DNA of 18,379 nucleotides from DATHXC01 sp041662005 (GTDB lineage: Bacteria; Pseudomonadota; Gammaproteobacteria; Burkholderiales; Methylophilaceae), in NCBI GenBank assembly GCA_041662005.1, contig JBAZTJ010000042.1:1-18379 (forward strand), given 5' to 3'. The notes beneath the pieces were generated by a model that saw nothing but the letters and a program-made list of their open reading frames with translations, was not told the origin of the DNA and ran no database searches. Position 1 is the stretch's first letter. The number at the start of each line of letters is the position of its first letter. The position numbers and the translations under genes are program-made. Below are positions 6,909 to 13,922 of the stretch, one piece after another.

Positions 6909-7757
6909 ATGATTCAGAAACAAGCTCGCTTTCATTTGTATCGCTATCAAATACTTCCAATCGAGCGTCAATTTCAAGGCGACTTTATTTATGCTAAAAC
7001 TATAGATGAGCTAATTGCTAGAAAAAATCAGTTCTTTTTTGACGTATTAAAAAATACAAAGTTATTTTCAAAACGTACTTCAACAATCACAAAAACTATT
7101 TATGTTAATGATGAATTAGCTATTTATCGTATAGGGGCTGATAGATCTATTAGTCGTGAAACCAAAGAATTTAAGGAAGAAACCCTTGAGAACTGGCCCT
7201 CAGTCTTAATGGCTATATGGAATAGACCAGACAAACAGTTAATCGCTATACAGCATCGACCAACCGCTTTTACTGATACTGATGCCGTCATGAGAATTGT
7301 AATTGGCTCTTTAAGAGGTGGACTTACAAGAAGACAGTTAGTGCTGAAATGGGAACCACTATTCGAGAGCCGACATTTCTGGGAGCTAGTCAAAAAGCAT
7401 GAAGGCAAGGTACAAGAGGTATCTTTTGAATTCGTAACCCCAAACATGTCAAATATTTCTCAGGACTTATCTGAGGAACTTAAAGCCTTTGCAAAAGCTA
7501 CCAACTCAGCCGACAATAAACTAGTTATACATTCTGATCCCAAGTCATCACTAAACATAACCAAAGAGAACGATAGTATTAATGGCCTCGTAAATTACAG
7601 CAGTGAAGGAGGGGGGCAGATCAAAATGAAAGTGAAAGGTATGACTAAAAAAGTTTCCGCTTCAGATGTTGTAAAAGAAGTTGAAATAGATGAGCTTGCC
7701 CTTCAAGGCAGCGCCGAAGATATCGCAAAGATACTTAAAGCTTTACTAGACGAATGA
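6909..7757 (+). CDS. Uncharacterised soluble protein of a two-gene unit, 282 residues
   Basis: I do not recognise a named domain. The protein has no signal peptide or membrane segment. Its N-terminus (FHLYRYQILPIERQFQG) is followed by a predicted helical segment, a strand-rich middle with LENWPSVLMAIWNRPDKQLIAIQHR, and a region with WEPLFESRHFWELVKKHEG and FEFVTPNMSNIS. A C-terminal part contains NYSSEGGGQIKMKVKG and ends in a helix (SAEDIAKILKALLDE). The ATG has an AAAGGGG tract about six bases upstream. Its last codons overlap the start of the next gene by four bases (ATGA), so the two are translationally coupled and probably work together. By eye the DNA is clearly more AT-rich than the flanking operons, which suggests transfer. 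A defence role fits the architecture but is only inference. Confidence 0.85.
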   Translation: MIQKQARFHLYRYQILPIERQFQGDFIYAKTIDELIARKNQFFFDVLKNTKLFSKRTSTITKTIYVNDELAIYRIGADRSISRETKEFKEETLENWPSVLMAIWNRPDKQLIAIQHRPTAFTDTDAVMRIVIGSLRGGLTRRQLVLKWEPLFESRHFWELVKKHEGKVQEVSFEFVTPNMSNISQDLSEELKAFAKATNSADNKLVIHSDPKSSLNITKENDSINGLVNYSSEGGGQIKMKVKGMTKKVSASDVVKEVEIDELALQGSAEDIAKILKALLDE

Positions 7758-8188
7758 ATACAATTACAAGAGTTTTTGCATCTTTAGGGCTTGGTCTGTT
7801 AGCGCAGATATCACAAGATGCAATAATGAGTCATTACTTCAATACCTTTTTGGAGGCTAATTTAGTTAACCTATTAGTTGCATTGCTAGCAGTGAATTCA
7901 GCAACTATGGGAATAGTCTTAACTAAAATAAGAGATTTACTTGATAAGCGTAACCTAGAAGATGGTTTTGCTAAGACAAAACAGCAGATGCTTTTAGCCA
8001 TAAAAGAACAATTAGCTCTAATTGTCTTATCCATAATTTTTTTAACACTAATCACTTCACCATATGTAACTTTGTATCCAAATCTCATACTTTTATTAAA
8101 GTGTGGGATTGCTGGAGTATTTGTTTACTCAATGCATATACTTTACGACACGGCAAAAAGTGTTTTAATTATCATCGATTACAAATAA
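7754..8188 (+). CDS. Small multi-pass membrane protein of the two-gene unit, 144 residues
   Basis: No named family recognised. Hydrophobic segments at about residues 33-55, 83-104 and 107-129 give three likely transmembrane helices; a fourth, weaker one may lie at residues 5-20. The loop at 56-82 is charged (TKIRDLLDKRNLEDGFAKTKQQ) and should be cytoplasmic. The ATG at 7754 overlaps the TGA of the preceding gene and has no clear ribosome binding site, so translation probably depends on the upstream gene. The pairing of a soluble protein with a small membrane protein recalls two-gene defence modules, but no sequence relationship to one was established. The unit ends before the strong terminator at 8333-8376. 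Confidence 0.8.
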   Translation: MNTITRVFASLGLGLLAQISQDAIMSHYFNTFLEANLVNLLVALLAVNSATMGIVLTKIRDLLDKRNLEDGFAKTKQQMLLAIKEQLALIVLSIIFLTLITSPYVTLYPNLILLLKCGIAGVFVYSMHILYDTAKSVLIIIDYK

Positions 8189-8332
8189 TGTGAAATGCAA
8201 ATGCTGTTTAGGTAAAACAACCTAAGGCTGACTATAGCGATTTTAGAAACTTAAATGCTACGAGTATTGGGACAAGGTACTCACATCGAAACTGAATATC
8301 AGTGATGCTGGCCACAATAGGGCTACAGAAAA

Positions 8333-8376
8333 TAAAACAGGGAGTTACGATTTCTCGTAACTCCCTGTTTTATTGT
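8333..8376. terminator. Bidirectional intrinsic terminator of the two-gene unit
   Basis: A perfect 20-base-pair inverted repeat (8333-8352 with 8357-8376) around a 4-base loop TTTC. The A-rich 5' side and TTTTATT 3' side let it work on either strand. It lies about 145 bases after the stop codon of the membrane protein gene. Confidence 0.85.
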
Positions 8377-8414
8377 TGGCTGTGCGGGGATCGCACTTTT
8401 CCACACAGCCCAAC
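8377..8414. repeat. Imperfect stem-loop directly after the terminator
   Basis: GTTGGCTGTG (8377-8386) pairs with CACAGCCCAAC (8404-8414) with one bulged base. A competing inner hairpin GTGCG (8384-8388) / CGCAC (8394-8398) overlaps one arm. Function unknown. Confidence 0.45.
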
Positions 8415-8447
8415 GAATACGGGGCTTAAAAAGGAATCATCGTGAAA

Positions 8448-8467
8448 TTTGTACAGGACTTTGTACA
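8448..8467. repeat. Direct repeat TTTGTACA
   Basis: TTTGTACA occurs at 8448-8455 and 8460-8467, 12 bases apart. Each copy contains the palindrome TGTACA. It may be a protein-binding site or chance. Confidence 0.35.
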
Positions 8468-8531
8468 TACCATCCAACCTTGGAAATAATCTCCACTTTT
8501 AATCCCTTAACGTCTGCTTTCGGCGGCGGAT

Positions 8532-8582
8532 TCAACCAGTCGCTGCAACACACGCATTAAATCTTGCAGCCGGGGTATCGTA
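8532..8582 (-). pseudogene. C-terminal remnant of an IS30-family transposase
   Basis: The minus strand reads YDTPAARFNACVAATG followed by TGA (stop at 8532-8534). From memory this is the typical end of IS30-family transposases (…TPAARFNACVA…). Upstream of the Tyr codon the frame loses similarity, so the element is broken at about 8583. The GC-rich bases just below 8532 (CGGCGGCGGATTCA) may be the rest of the element's end. No intact transposase or matching second end is present, so the element is dead. Confidence 0.55.
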
Positions 8583-8600
8583 GGTAATGGACGTTATATG

Positions 8601-8627
8601 TTGATTAGTAAATAGAGTAGTAATCAA
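8601..8627. promoter_or_regulatory. Candidate operator upstream of the LuxR-type regulator
   Basis: TTGATTA (8601-8607) and TAATCAA (8621-8627) are perfect reverse complements around 13 bases, ending 53 bases before the ATG at 8681. Confidence 0.35.
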
Positions 8628-8680
8628 TGGCATTGCTATGGTATTTTGTATGTAATGGTTAATACGTAAAAAACATCAAT

Positions 8681-9787
8681 ATGCATCAATTATCTTCCAA
8701 CTTAGTCAATATCAAATTACTACTTAATGATGTTGGCTATAAACGTAATAACGATACTACTGCAATCGGCTTAATGTCTTATTCTGGCTTACAAAGCCTT
8801 CAGTTAATGCCCGAGTTATGTAAGTTGTTGCAAGACACCTTCAATCTGGCAGAGGCTGGATTCTTCTGGTCTGATATTGATGGTAATTTTCAGGATGCAT
8901 GGTGCACAGCACCACACTTTCTAAGTTTTGATGTGATTGCATCATGTGCCCAGTATCAAGCATCAGGAAACCGCACTTGGCCAACCTTTACTGAAAACGT
9001 ACTAATGGGTGCAGTGTGCGGTTATTTATTGCCATTTCAGAATGCGCGCTTTTACGCCTCTGAACATTACGAAAAATGCTATGCGAAGATTGGTGTACGT
9101 CATGTATTAGACTTGGTATTGCATGATGGCGTCAGACCATATGGTTCATTTTTATTGATGCGCAGTGCAGAAAATGGGCCTTTTAAACCTGATGAACGTA
9201 GCTATCTTGAAAAACTTATTCCCACGATTACCGCTGCTTTTTCGCCCGTAAAGCGGAGTGAAGTTGCTTATTCGGATCAGACTAACGACGGCTTTGCACT
9301 GATTTCGCGTGAAGGCAAAACAACATTCATGGATACAAAAGCTGCCAGTGTAGCCTGGGCGCTTACTTATGAAACTCCATTTGCCTTTGCTAGACCTGAT
9401 GCCCCTAAACTGAGTGAAAACCTCAATGAAATTATCAAGCCTTATATTTCACGTGCGTTAACTGGTGAGCGTTTTTCCTGGGTCATTGAAAACCGCTGGG
9501 GACGTTTCAACCTGAGCTTTAACCAGCAATATGAATCCGACCAGATTATGTTACATATGAGTAAAAGTACGCCGCTTTATACTCAGATTATCAATAAGTT
9601 ACATAAGCTTGATTTACCACCCATGCGGCAAATGGTAGCGCTGCTTTTGGTGCTTAACCATACCAGGCAAGAAATTGCCAGCGCGCTTGGTATTACATTA
9701 GAAACGGCAACCAGTCATATCAAAACACTCTACAAAGAGAGTAATACCCAATCCAGCCACGCTTTATTGTTAAAACTCATCGGCTAA
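8681..9787 (+). CDS. LuxR-type helix-turn-helix transcriptional regulator, 368 residues
   Basis: Residues about 312-366 form a LuxR/GerE-type HTH: LPPMRQMVALLLVLNHTRQEIA, ALGITLETATSHIKTLYKES and SSHALLLKLIG. The usual opening LTxRE is degenerate (LPPMRQ). The first 190 residues look like a GAF-like sensory fold and residues about 200-295 resemble a PAS-like segment, but neither has a diagnostic ligand motif. It is a one-component cytosolic regulator, not a response regulator, because no receiver domain is present. The ATG at 8681 lacks a good ribosome binding site. It lies directly upstream of the OmpA and secreted-paralog genes on the same strand and is the obvious candidate for their regulator, which is inference from position. 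Confidence 0.85.
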   Translation: MHQLSSNLVNIKLLLNDVGYKRNNDTTAIGLMSYSGLQSLQLMPELCKLLQDTFNLAEAGFFWSDIDGNFQDAWCTAPHFLSFDVIASCAQYQASGNRTWPTFTENVLMGAVCGYLLPFQNARFYASEHYEKCYAKIGVRHVLDLVLHDGVRPYGSFLLMRSAENGPFKPDERSYLEKLIPTITAAFSPVKRSEVAYSDQTNDGFALISREGKTTFMDTKAASVAWALTYETPFAFARPDAPKLSENLNEIIKPYISRALTGERFSWVIENRWGRFNLSFNQQYESDQIMLHMSKSTPLYTQIINKLHKLDLPPMRQMVALLLVLNHTRQEIASALGITLETATSHIKTLYKESNTQSSHALLLKLIG

Positions 9788-9803
9788 AATCCCGCATAAA
9801 AAA

Positions 9804-9827
9804 CCACTCCCCGCTATGGGGGAGTGG
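9804..9827. terminator. Hairpin after the LuxR-type gene
   Basis: CCACTCCCC (9804-9812) and GGGGAGTGG (9819-9827) form a perfect 9-base-pair stem with a 6-base loop, 17 bases after the stop codon. The run of A's before it becomes a T-run only on the minus strand; on the plus strand no U-tract follows. Confidence 0.55.
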
Positions 9828-9916
9828 ATGCCCATATTTATCCAGACGCCTGCCAAACCACCAACTTTTGATGGTTTCAACATTATTATTTTCCTCTTAT
9901 GTCTTCAGGAAAATGT

Positions 9917-10903
9917 ATGTCGGGCAATTGTTCACCAAAAAGCACTCCCTTGGCTTACTCAAGTTTTTGCAAACTTGCTTTTGTCACCCTCTCGCTAATC
10001 AGCCTTAATGCCAACCAAACAGCCTTTGCTGAAGACGGCAAAGACCATCCACTGATTGGTCGCTATGAAGGCTCGAAGATTGATAAGTACAAGCAATCTG
10101 AATTTGACGAAGTCAAATTGCTCAAGCAAATCTATGACGAAAAATCCAAGGGCTTGACGCCTGATAACAGCCTGACCTTACAAGGCAAATCCACCCTCAT
10201 TCGATACACAGGCCCCAAAGGTCGATCAGCACTAGAAGTTGCCAGTAATTACCAGTCAGGACTCACCAGCAAAGGTTTCCAAATACTCTATAGCTGCGGT
10301 AATGAAGCATGCATGGTGGCTGGCAGCAAGTGGTTCAATCACTTAGGCGAAGCAGTCGACACCAAGGGTTATCTCTACGCAAAAGGGGTACGACATATCC
10401 TTGCAAAATTAAGCCGTCCGCAAGGCGATGTCTATGCCTCAATTACCGTCGGCGACTCATCCGAGCCAACCACTTTGGTCAACGTGGTTGAGTTGAAGCC
10501 GATGGAAACCAACAAAATTGCTTTTGTTGATGCCAGCAAAATGCAGAGTGATATTGATAGCAATGGCAAGGTAGCGCTTTACGGCATTTTGTTTGATACA
10601 GGCAGTGACAAACTCAAAGCTGAATCTATGACTACCTTAGCTGAAATTGCCAAGCTTCTGAAACAACAACCCAGTCTCAATCTTGTGGTTACTGGCCACA
10701 CTGATAATCAAGGCGAGTTTGCCTACAACGTTGATCTCTCCAACCGACGTGCCCAAGCGGTAAAAGCCAGCCTCACCAGCCAATATGGTATAGCGGCCAA
10801 CCGCCTGGTCAGCTTTGGTGCGGGTATGGCAGCGCCTGTTGCAAGTAACACTGAAGAGACTGGTCGCAGCAAAAATCGCCGAGTTGAACTGGTGAAAAGA
10901 TAA
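9917..10903 (+). CDS. OmpA-family envelope protein with DUF4892-like N-terminal domain, 328 residues
   Basis: An exported protein that should bind peptidoglycan and link another envelope component to the wall. A signal peptide covers about residues 1-38 (FCKLAFVTLSLISLNANQTAFA). The N-terminal domain (about 45-205; HPLIGRYEGSKIDKYKQSEFDE, TLIRYTGPKGRSALEV, GFQILYSCG) resembles DUF4892. Residues about 218-328 are an OmpA C-terminal domain with LFDTGSDKL, the diaminopimelate-contacting TGHTDN (D263) and SKNRRVEL (R321/R322). The frame is open to an ATG at 9899, but the ATG at 9917 has AGGA six bases upstream and gives a better signal peptide. It precedes three paralogous secreted proteins on the same strand and probably shares their transcript. 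Confidence 0.88.
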   Translation: MSGNCSPKSTPLAYSSFCKLAFVTLSLISLNANQTAFAEDGKDHPLIGRYEGSKIDKYKQSEFDEVKLLKQIYDEKSKGLTPDNSLTLQGKSTLIRYTGPKGRSALEVASNYQSGLTSKGFQILYSCGNEACMVAGSKWFNHLGEAVDTKGYLYAKGVRHILAKLSRPQGDVYASITVGDSSEPTTLVNVVELKPMETNKIAFVDASKMQSDIDSNGKVALYGILFDTGSDKLKAESMTTLAEIAKLLKQQPSLNLVVTGHTDNQGEFAYNVDLSNRRAQAVKASLTSQYGIAANRLVSFGAGMAAPVASNTEETGRSKNRRVELVKR

Positions 10904-10916
10904 AGCACAACAACAA

Positions 10917-10967
10917 GCCAGTAGCAACTCAGTCACTTACCTTGGTGACCACTGGCAGGTTTAAACC
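10917..10967. repeat. Nested inverted repeats between the OmpA gene and the first paralog
   Basis: GCCAGT (10917-10922) pairs with ACTGGC (10951-10956), and inside it GTCAC (10932-10936) pairs with GTGAC (10945-10949). A perfect palindrome GGTTTAAACC follows at 10958-10967. There is no U-tract, so it is more likely a processing or regulatory structure than a terminator. Confidence 0.4.
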
Positions 10968-10997
10968 CTACTTTCTATATCAAACAGAGAACACATC

Positions 10998-12335
10998 ATG
11001 AAGAAACACTATGCCTTGACTATGACGACGATTACCTTACTCACCATTTTCAACAGCACTACCCACGCTGACGAGACCAACGATTTAAACAAAAGAATGC
11101 TGCGCCCTGGCATTGGTGTGCAGAGTCAAACGATACAACCCGCCCAGGCAGCTCCGATCGTTAACAACCCAGGAGTTACGCAATCACTAAACCCGCAACC
11201 ATTCCCACCTGCTGAAAACGCTGCCACAAAAATCGCACCTGCCACCATTAATAATGCGACAGGCCAAGGGCTACAACCTATGCAACCAATGACAGGTCAA
11301 TTACCCGCACCCACCAACAATATGAATGGGCAATCTGCTGGCTTGCCAGTTTCCCCACTCAGACCTGTTGGAGATATAAAACCTGGCACCCCTGGCGCGA
11401 TTGGCACTAGCAGGTTATCTGACAAAATTGGCACGCCGGCTCCTGTAGGCTCTGGTATCACCTTGGGCGGGGCTATAGATGCAGCAAGCCCAGATGCCTT
11501 CAACAAAAACAGATGCAATGGTGCGCCTTGCATTTTAGCGGTCGATGGTCAGCCTTTGACGCAGGCGAGTTTTACCCCTGGTCTACCTGGCAAGACCTAT
11601 AAGATTACTGGGTGGGGATTTGGTAATAATTCTGGCGAGGTATTTTTATATAACGACTTTCCTACTGCACCCAAATTCAGACCGGTGCCTGGTCAATGGA
11701 AAAACACTGAAATCTCAGTGACCTTTGATAGCTATGTTGGCGCAGTTGATCAAAATGCCCAACTGGTGATTCACCCCAGCGGAGCGACCAACAACATTAC
11801 AACACCAGCCGTAGTTAAATTTATAGCCACGCGCGATACCTTCAGCATTCCCTTCGAAAAAATCCCTAAAAACATGATCAGCCTGGAAAGCGGCGAGTTA
11901 TTTGCGCCAAGTTACAACGCTGCTGACTGCCCGCAACTCAACGCCCCCATTGCTTACTGCGCTTATGTGAATTTCGTCAGGGAAGTAAATCAGATCGCCA
12001 GCATCAAGCGTCCATTCACCGACAAAATCAGCCTCGCGTTTTTAAAGCCTGGGTTCAAGGTGACTAACGTCGATGCAGGTTTTGGGCGAGTAGATACCAA
12101 CGGTAGCCGCTGCGATGGTAATAACTGCGGCGCAGGCTCTGGCAACGTGGAGGTATTTGGCAGCTACGGTTACGAGATTAGAAACTCAGAAATCGTAATC
12201 ACACGGGCAGTCTGGCATAACCATAAATCCCCCAATGTTCTAAAGGCTTACAAAGGCGGGGATGAGTATTTCTCTGGCGTGCAGAAGCTGAACGTTGTGG
12301 TTGAAGGCCCTAAAGGCGTAAACCCAGTGAAATAG
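10998..12335 (+). CDS. Secreted paralog A: Pro/Gln/Asn-rich linker plus IPT-like domain, 445 residues
   Basis: No named family recognised. A signal peptide covers residues 1-24 (cleavage after THA). The motif LNKRMLRPGIGVQS follows at 30-43, then a Pro/Gln/Asn-rich linker to about 165 (SLNPQPFPPAENA, GLQPMQPMTGQLPAP, NNMNGQ). Residues about 180-275 look like an IPT/TIG immunoglobulin-like fold: VDGQPLTQASFTPG, YKITGWGFGNNSGEVFLYNDF, then a strand-rich stretch. Cysteines occur in near pairs (C173/C178, C311/C321, C372/C377), which suggests periplasmic or surface disulfides. The C-terminus is EYFSGVQKLNVVVEGPKGVNPVK. The start has an AGAGAA about seven bases upstream. It is the first of three tandem paralogs, and its linker DNA is strongly similar to that of paralog B. 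Confidence 0.88.
   Translation: MKKHYALTMTTITLLTIFNSTTHADETNDLNKRMLRPGIGVQSQTIQPAQAAPIVNNPGVTQSLNPQPFPPAENAATKIAPATINNATGQGLQPMQPMTGQLPAPTNNMNGQSAGLPVSPLRPVGDIKPGTPGAIGTSRLSDKIGTPAPVGSGITLGGAIDAASPDAFNKNRCNGAPCILAVDGQPLTQASFTPGLPGKTYKITGWGFGNNSGEVFLYNDFPTAPKFRPVPGQWKNTEISVTFDSYVGAVDQNAQLVIHPSGATNNITTPAVVKFIATRDTFSIPFEKIPKNMISLESGELFAPSYNAADCPQLNAPIAYCAYVNFVREVNQIASIKRPFTDKISLAFLKPGFKVTNVDAGFGRVDTNGSRCDGNNCGAGSGNVEVFGSYGYEIRNSEIVITRAVWHNHKSPNVLKAYKGGDEYFSGVQKLNVVVEGPKGVNPVK
11157..11245 (+). repeat. DNA segment of paralog A duplicated in paralog B
   Basis: This stretch, coding for the NNPGVTQSLNPQPFPPAENA region, is very similar base by base to about 12556-12645 in paralog B, including the identical run CCACCTGCTGAAAACGCT. 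The match is tighter than in the rest of the genes. Confidence 0.6.
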
Positions 12336-12387
12336 AGGCTAGTGAAATAAATCCTAGTTAATAAGCCCATTGATATAGAGAACTGAA

Positions 12388-13890
12388 ATGAACCAGAAAA
12401 AATCTATCAGCACCCTGCTATTCATATTATTTGCCACCATCACAATCAACAGTTTGGCAGATGACAACAACGACCTGAATAAAAGAATGATACGGCCAGG
12501 CATGGGTGTGCAAAGCTTGCCAATTAATGGCATACAACCTGTGCAATCGACACCAGTGATTAATAACCCCGGCACAACGCAGTCGCTCAACCCGCAACCT
12601 TTTCCACCTGCTGAAAACGCTCCCACAAAAATAGCACCCGCACCTATCAATAGTGTGCCAAACCAGGCTTTACCACCCATGCAACCAGCGGCAGCTCCAC
12701 AGTTACCTGCTGCAACTAACAACATGAATGGACAAATGGCTAGTCCAGCCAGTGGTTTGGGTTTGCAGGGCATAAAACCGATGAATGGCATGACTGCGCA
12801 GGAAATACGCATTAGTAATCAAAGCTGGGATGACCTGAAAAACCAGCCTGATAATACTGTGTTGATTTTGCCCGATGGTAAGCGCGTCACTATCGCAGAC
12901 GTCAAACAGCAACGCAGCAAAATACAGCCCTCCAGAATAAACAATCGGAATAATATCGCCACCAAGTCACTGAACGTTAAACACCCACCTGTGGGTACAA
13001 CGGTTGATGTACGGGCCATTCTGCAACAAGAAAGCGCTGCTGCCGCTAGCGCAGTGCAGGCGGCAGGCATGGCGACAAAGCTGGTGTCGATGTGCAACCC
13101 TTGCATTTCAACGATCAATGGTAAAGCCATTAATCGTGCTGTATTTACACCTAGCAGTCCAGACGTAATATCCAAGGTCACTATCAAGGGGGGCGGGTTC
13201 GGCGACCAGAAGCCAGAGATATACTTAACTGGCGCTTTTAATAAGCGCCCTGTGTTACGTGTGGATACCTGGCGAGATGACCAGATTACTGCTTTTTTTG
13301 AAGCAGGGCTAAGCGGCGAGCCGGATCAGGACGGAGTAGGTCTGGTAGTCAACCTGGCAAATGGAAAACAAATCACGACAGCTGCAAGTGCCAAGTTTTA
13401 TGCGGCAAGAGCTGAGCAAACCATTGATTTCAACAAAATCCCCGACAGTAGGATCAAATTCGACAGCAGTTCAAGCCTAGTGATGCAGCGAAATGGCAAA
13501 GGCTATTCTGGTAACAAACATAGCCAGCATGGCGAATCCAATATGGCACGTGGCCTCACCGACATGATTAATCTGGAGGCTCAAGGATTGCTCAAGCCTG
13601 GTTTTGAGGTGGTTGCTGCGACCGCCAATATTATTCAGCCCCAACAAAATAGTAATAGCAACAGTAATGAGTGCGCTGGTGGCCAATACTCATGGGGGGA
13701 TAGCGATATTCAGTGGATAGGCGACAGCTTGCAGATTAAACGCCCCATGGGCGGCGACCATACCTCGCCCAATTACAACCCGATTTCACTGTGCGGCAAT
13801 GGTGGTGATGACTCGACCGACTACTTCTCTGGCGTCAGCGACATCAAGATTTACGTCTCAGGCCCAGTGGGAATTTCGCCACTCAAATAA
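12388..13890 (+). CDS. Secreted paralog B: Pro/Gln/Asn-rich linker plus IPT-like domain, 500 residues
   Basis: Signal peptide at residues 1-24 (cleavage after SLA), then LNKRMIRPGMGVQS at 30-43, the same position as in paralog A. The linker repeats NNPGTTQSLNPQPFPP and PTKIAPAPIN. Residues about 140-176 form an inserted segment absent from A (NTVLILPDGKRVTIADVKQQR), followed by an Ala-rich helix (SAAAASAVQAAGMATK, about 216-231) and CNPC at 236-239. The IPT-like domain follows (about 240-338; INGKAINRAVFTPSSP, VTIKGGGFGDQKPEIYL). The end TDYFSGVSDIKIYVSGPVGISPLK matches A. A short Asn/Ser run (NSNSNSN) lies near 421-427. AGAGAA is eight bases upstream of the ATG. Gene gaps of 52 and 32 bases support an operon. 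Confidence 0.88.
   Translation: MNQKKSISTLLFILFATITINSLADDNNDLNKRMIRPGMGVQSLPINGIQPVQSTPVINNPGTTQSLNPQPFPPAENAPTKIAPAPINSVPNQALPPMQPAAAPQLPAATNNMNGQMASPASGLGLQGIKPMNGMTAQEIRISNQSWDDLKNQPDNTVLILPDGKRVTIADVKQQRSKIQPSRINNRNNIATKSLNVKHPPVGTTVDVRAILQQESAAAASAVQAAGMATKLVSMCNPCISTINGKAINRAVFTPSSPDVISKVTIKGGGFGDQKPEIYLTGAFNKRPVLRVDTWRDDQITAFFEAGLSGEPDQDGVGLVVNLANGKQITTAASAKFYAARAEQTIDFNKIPDSRIKFDSSSSLVMQRNGKGYSGNKHSQHGESNMARGLTDMINLEAQGLLKPGFEVVAATANIIQPQQNSNSNSNECAGGQYSWGDSDIQWIGDSLQIKRPMGGDHTSPNYNPISLCGNGGDDSTDYFSGVSDIKIYVSGPVGISPLK
12556..12645 (+). repeat. Copy in paralog B of the duplicated linker segment
   Basis: Partner of 11157-11245. It codes for NNPGTTQSLNPQPFPPAENA and the following PTKIAPAP. 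It marks a recent tandem duplication or gene conversion between the two genes. Confidence 0.6.
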
Positions 13891-13922
13891 TCTACATCAA
13901 TCAATGAATCAGAAGGCTTTTC

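Larger units (their letters stand above)
8189..8680. other. Intergenic region with terminator, structured elements and an IS scrap
   Basis: About 490 bases without an intact gene. It contains a small hairpin (TTAGGT at 8208-8213 with ACCTAA at 8220-8225), the terminator at 8333-8376, a second structured element at 8377-8414, a direct repeat at 8448-8467, an IS30 transposase remnant at 8532-8582 and a dyad at 8601-8627 upstream of the LuxR-type gene. Confidence 0.7.

Noticed and set aside
8377..8414. Possible integron attC-like site
   Set aside because: The GCCCAAC sequence resembles an R box, but the partner box does not fit GTTRRRY and no integrase or cassette array is present.
8442..8489. 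GTG-started 15-codon frame (MKFVQDFVHTIQPWK) with AAGGAA upstream
   Set aside because: Too short to support, and its repeated FV residues come from the TTTGTACA direct repeat; no homology is known to me.
12354..12812. Minus-strand open frame of 152 codons, Gly/Cys-rich
   Set aside because: It is the reverse of the Pro-rich linker of paralog B, which yields Gly-rich sequence when read backwards.
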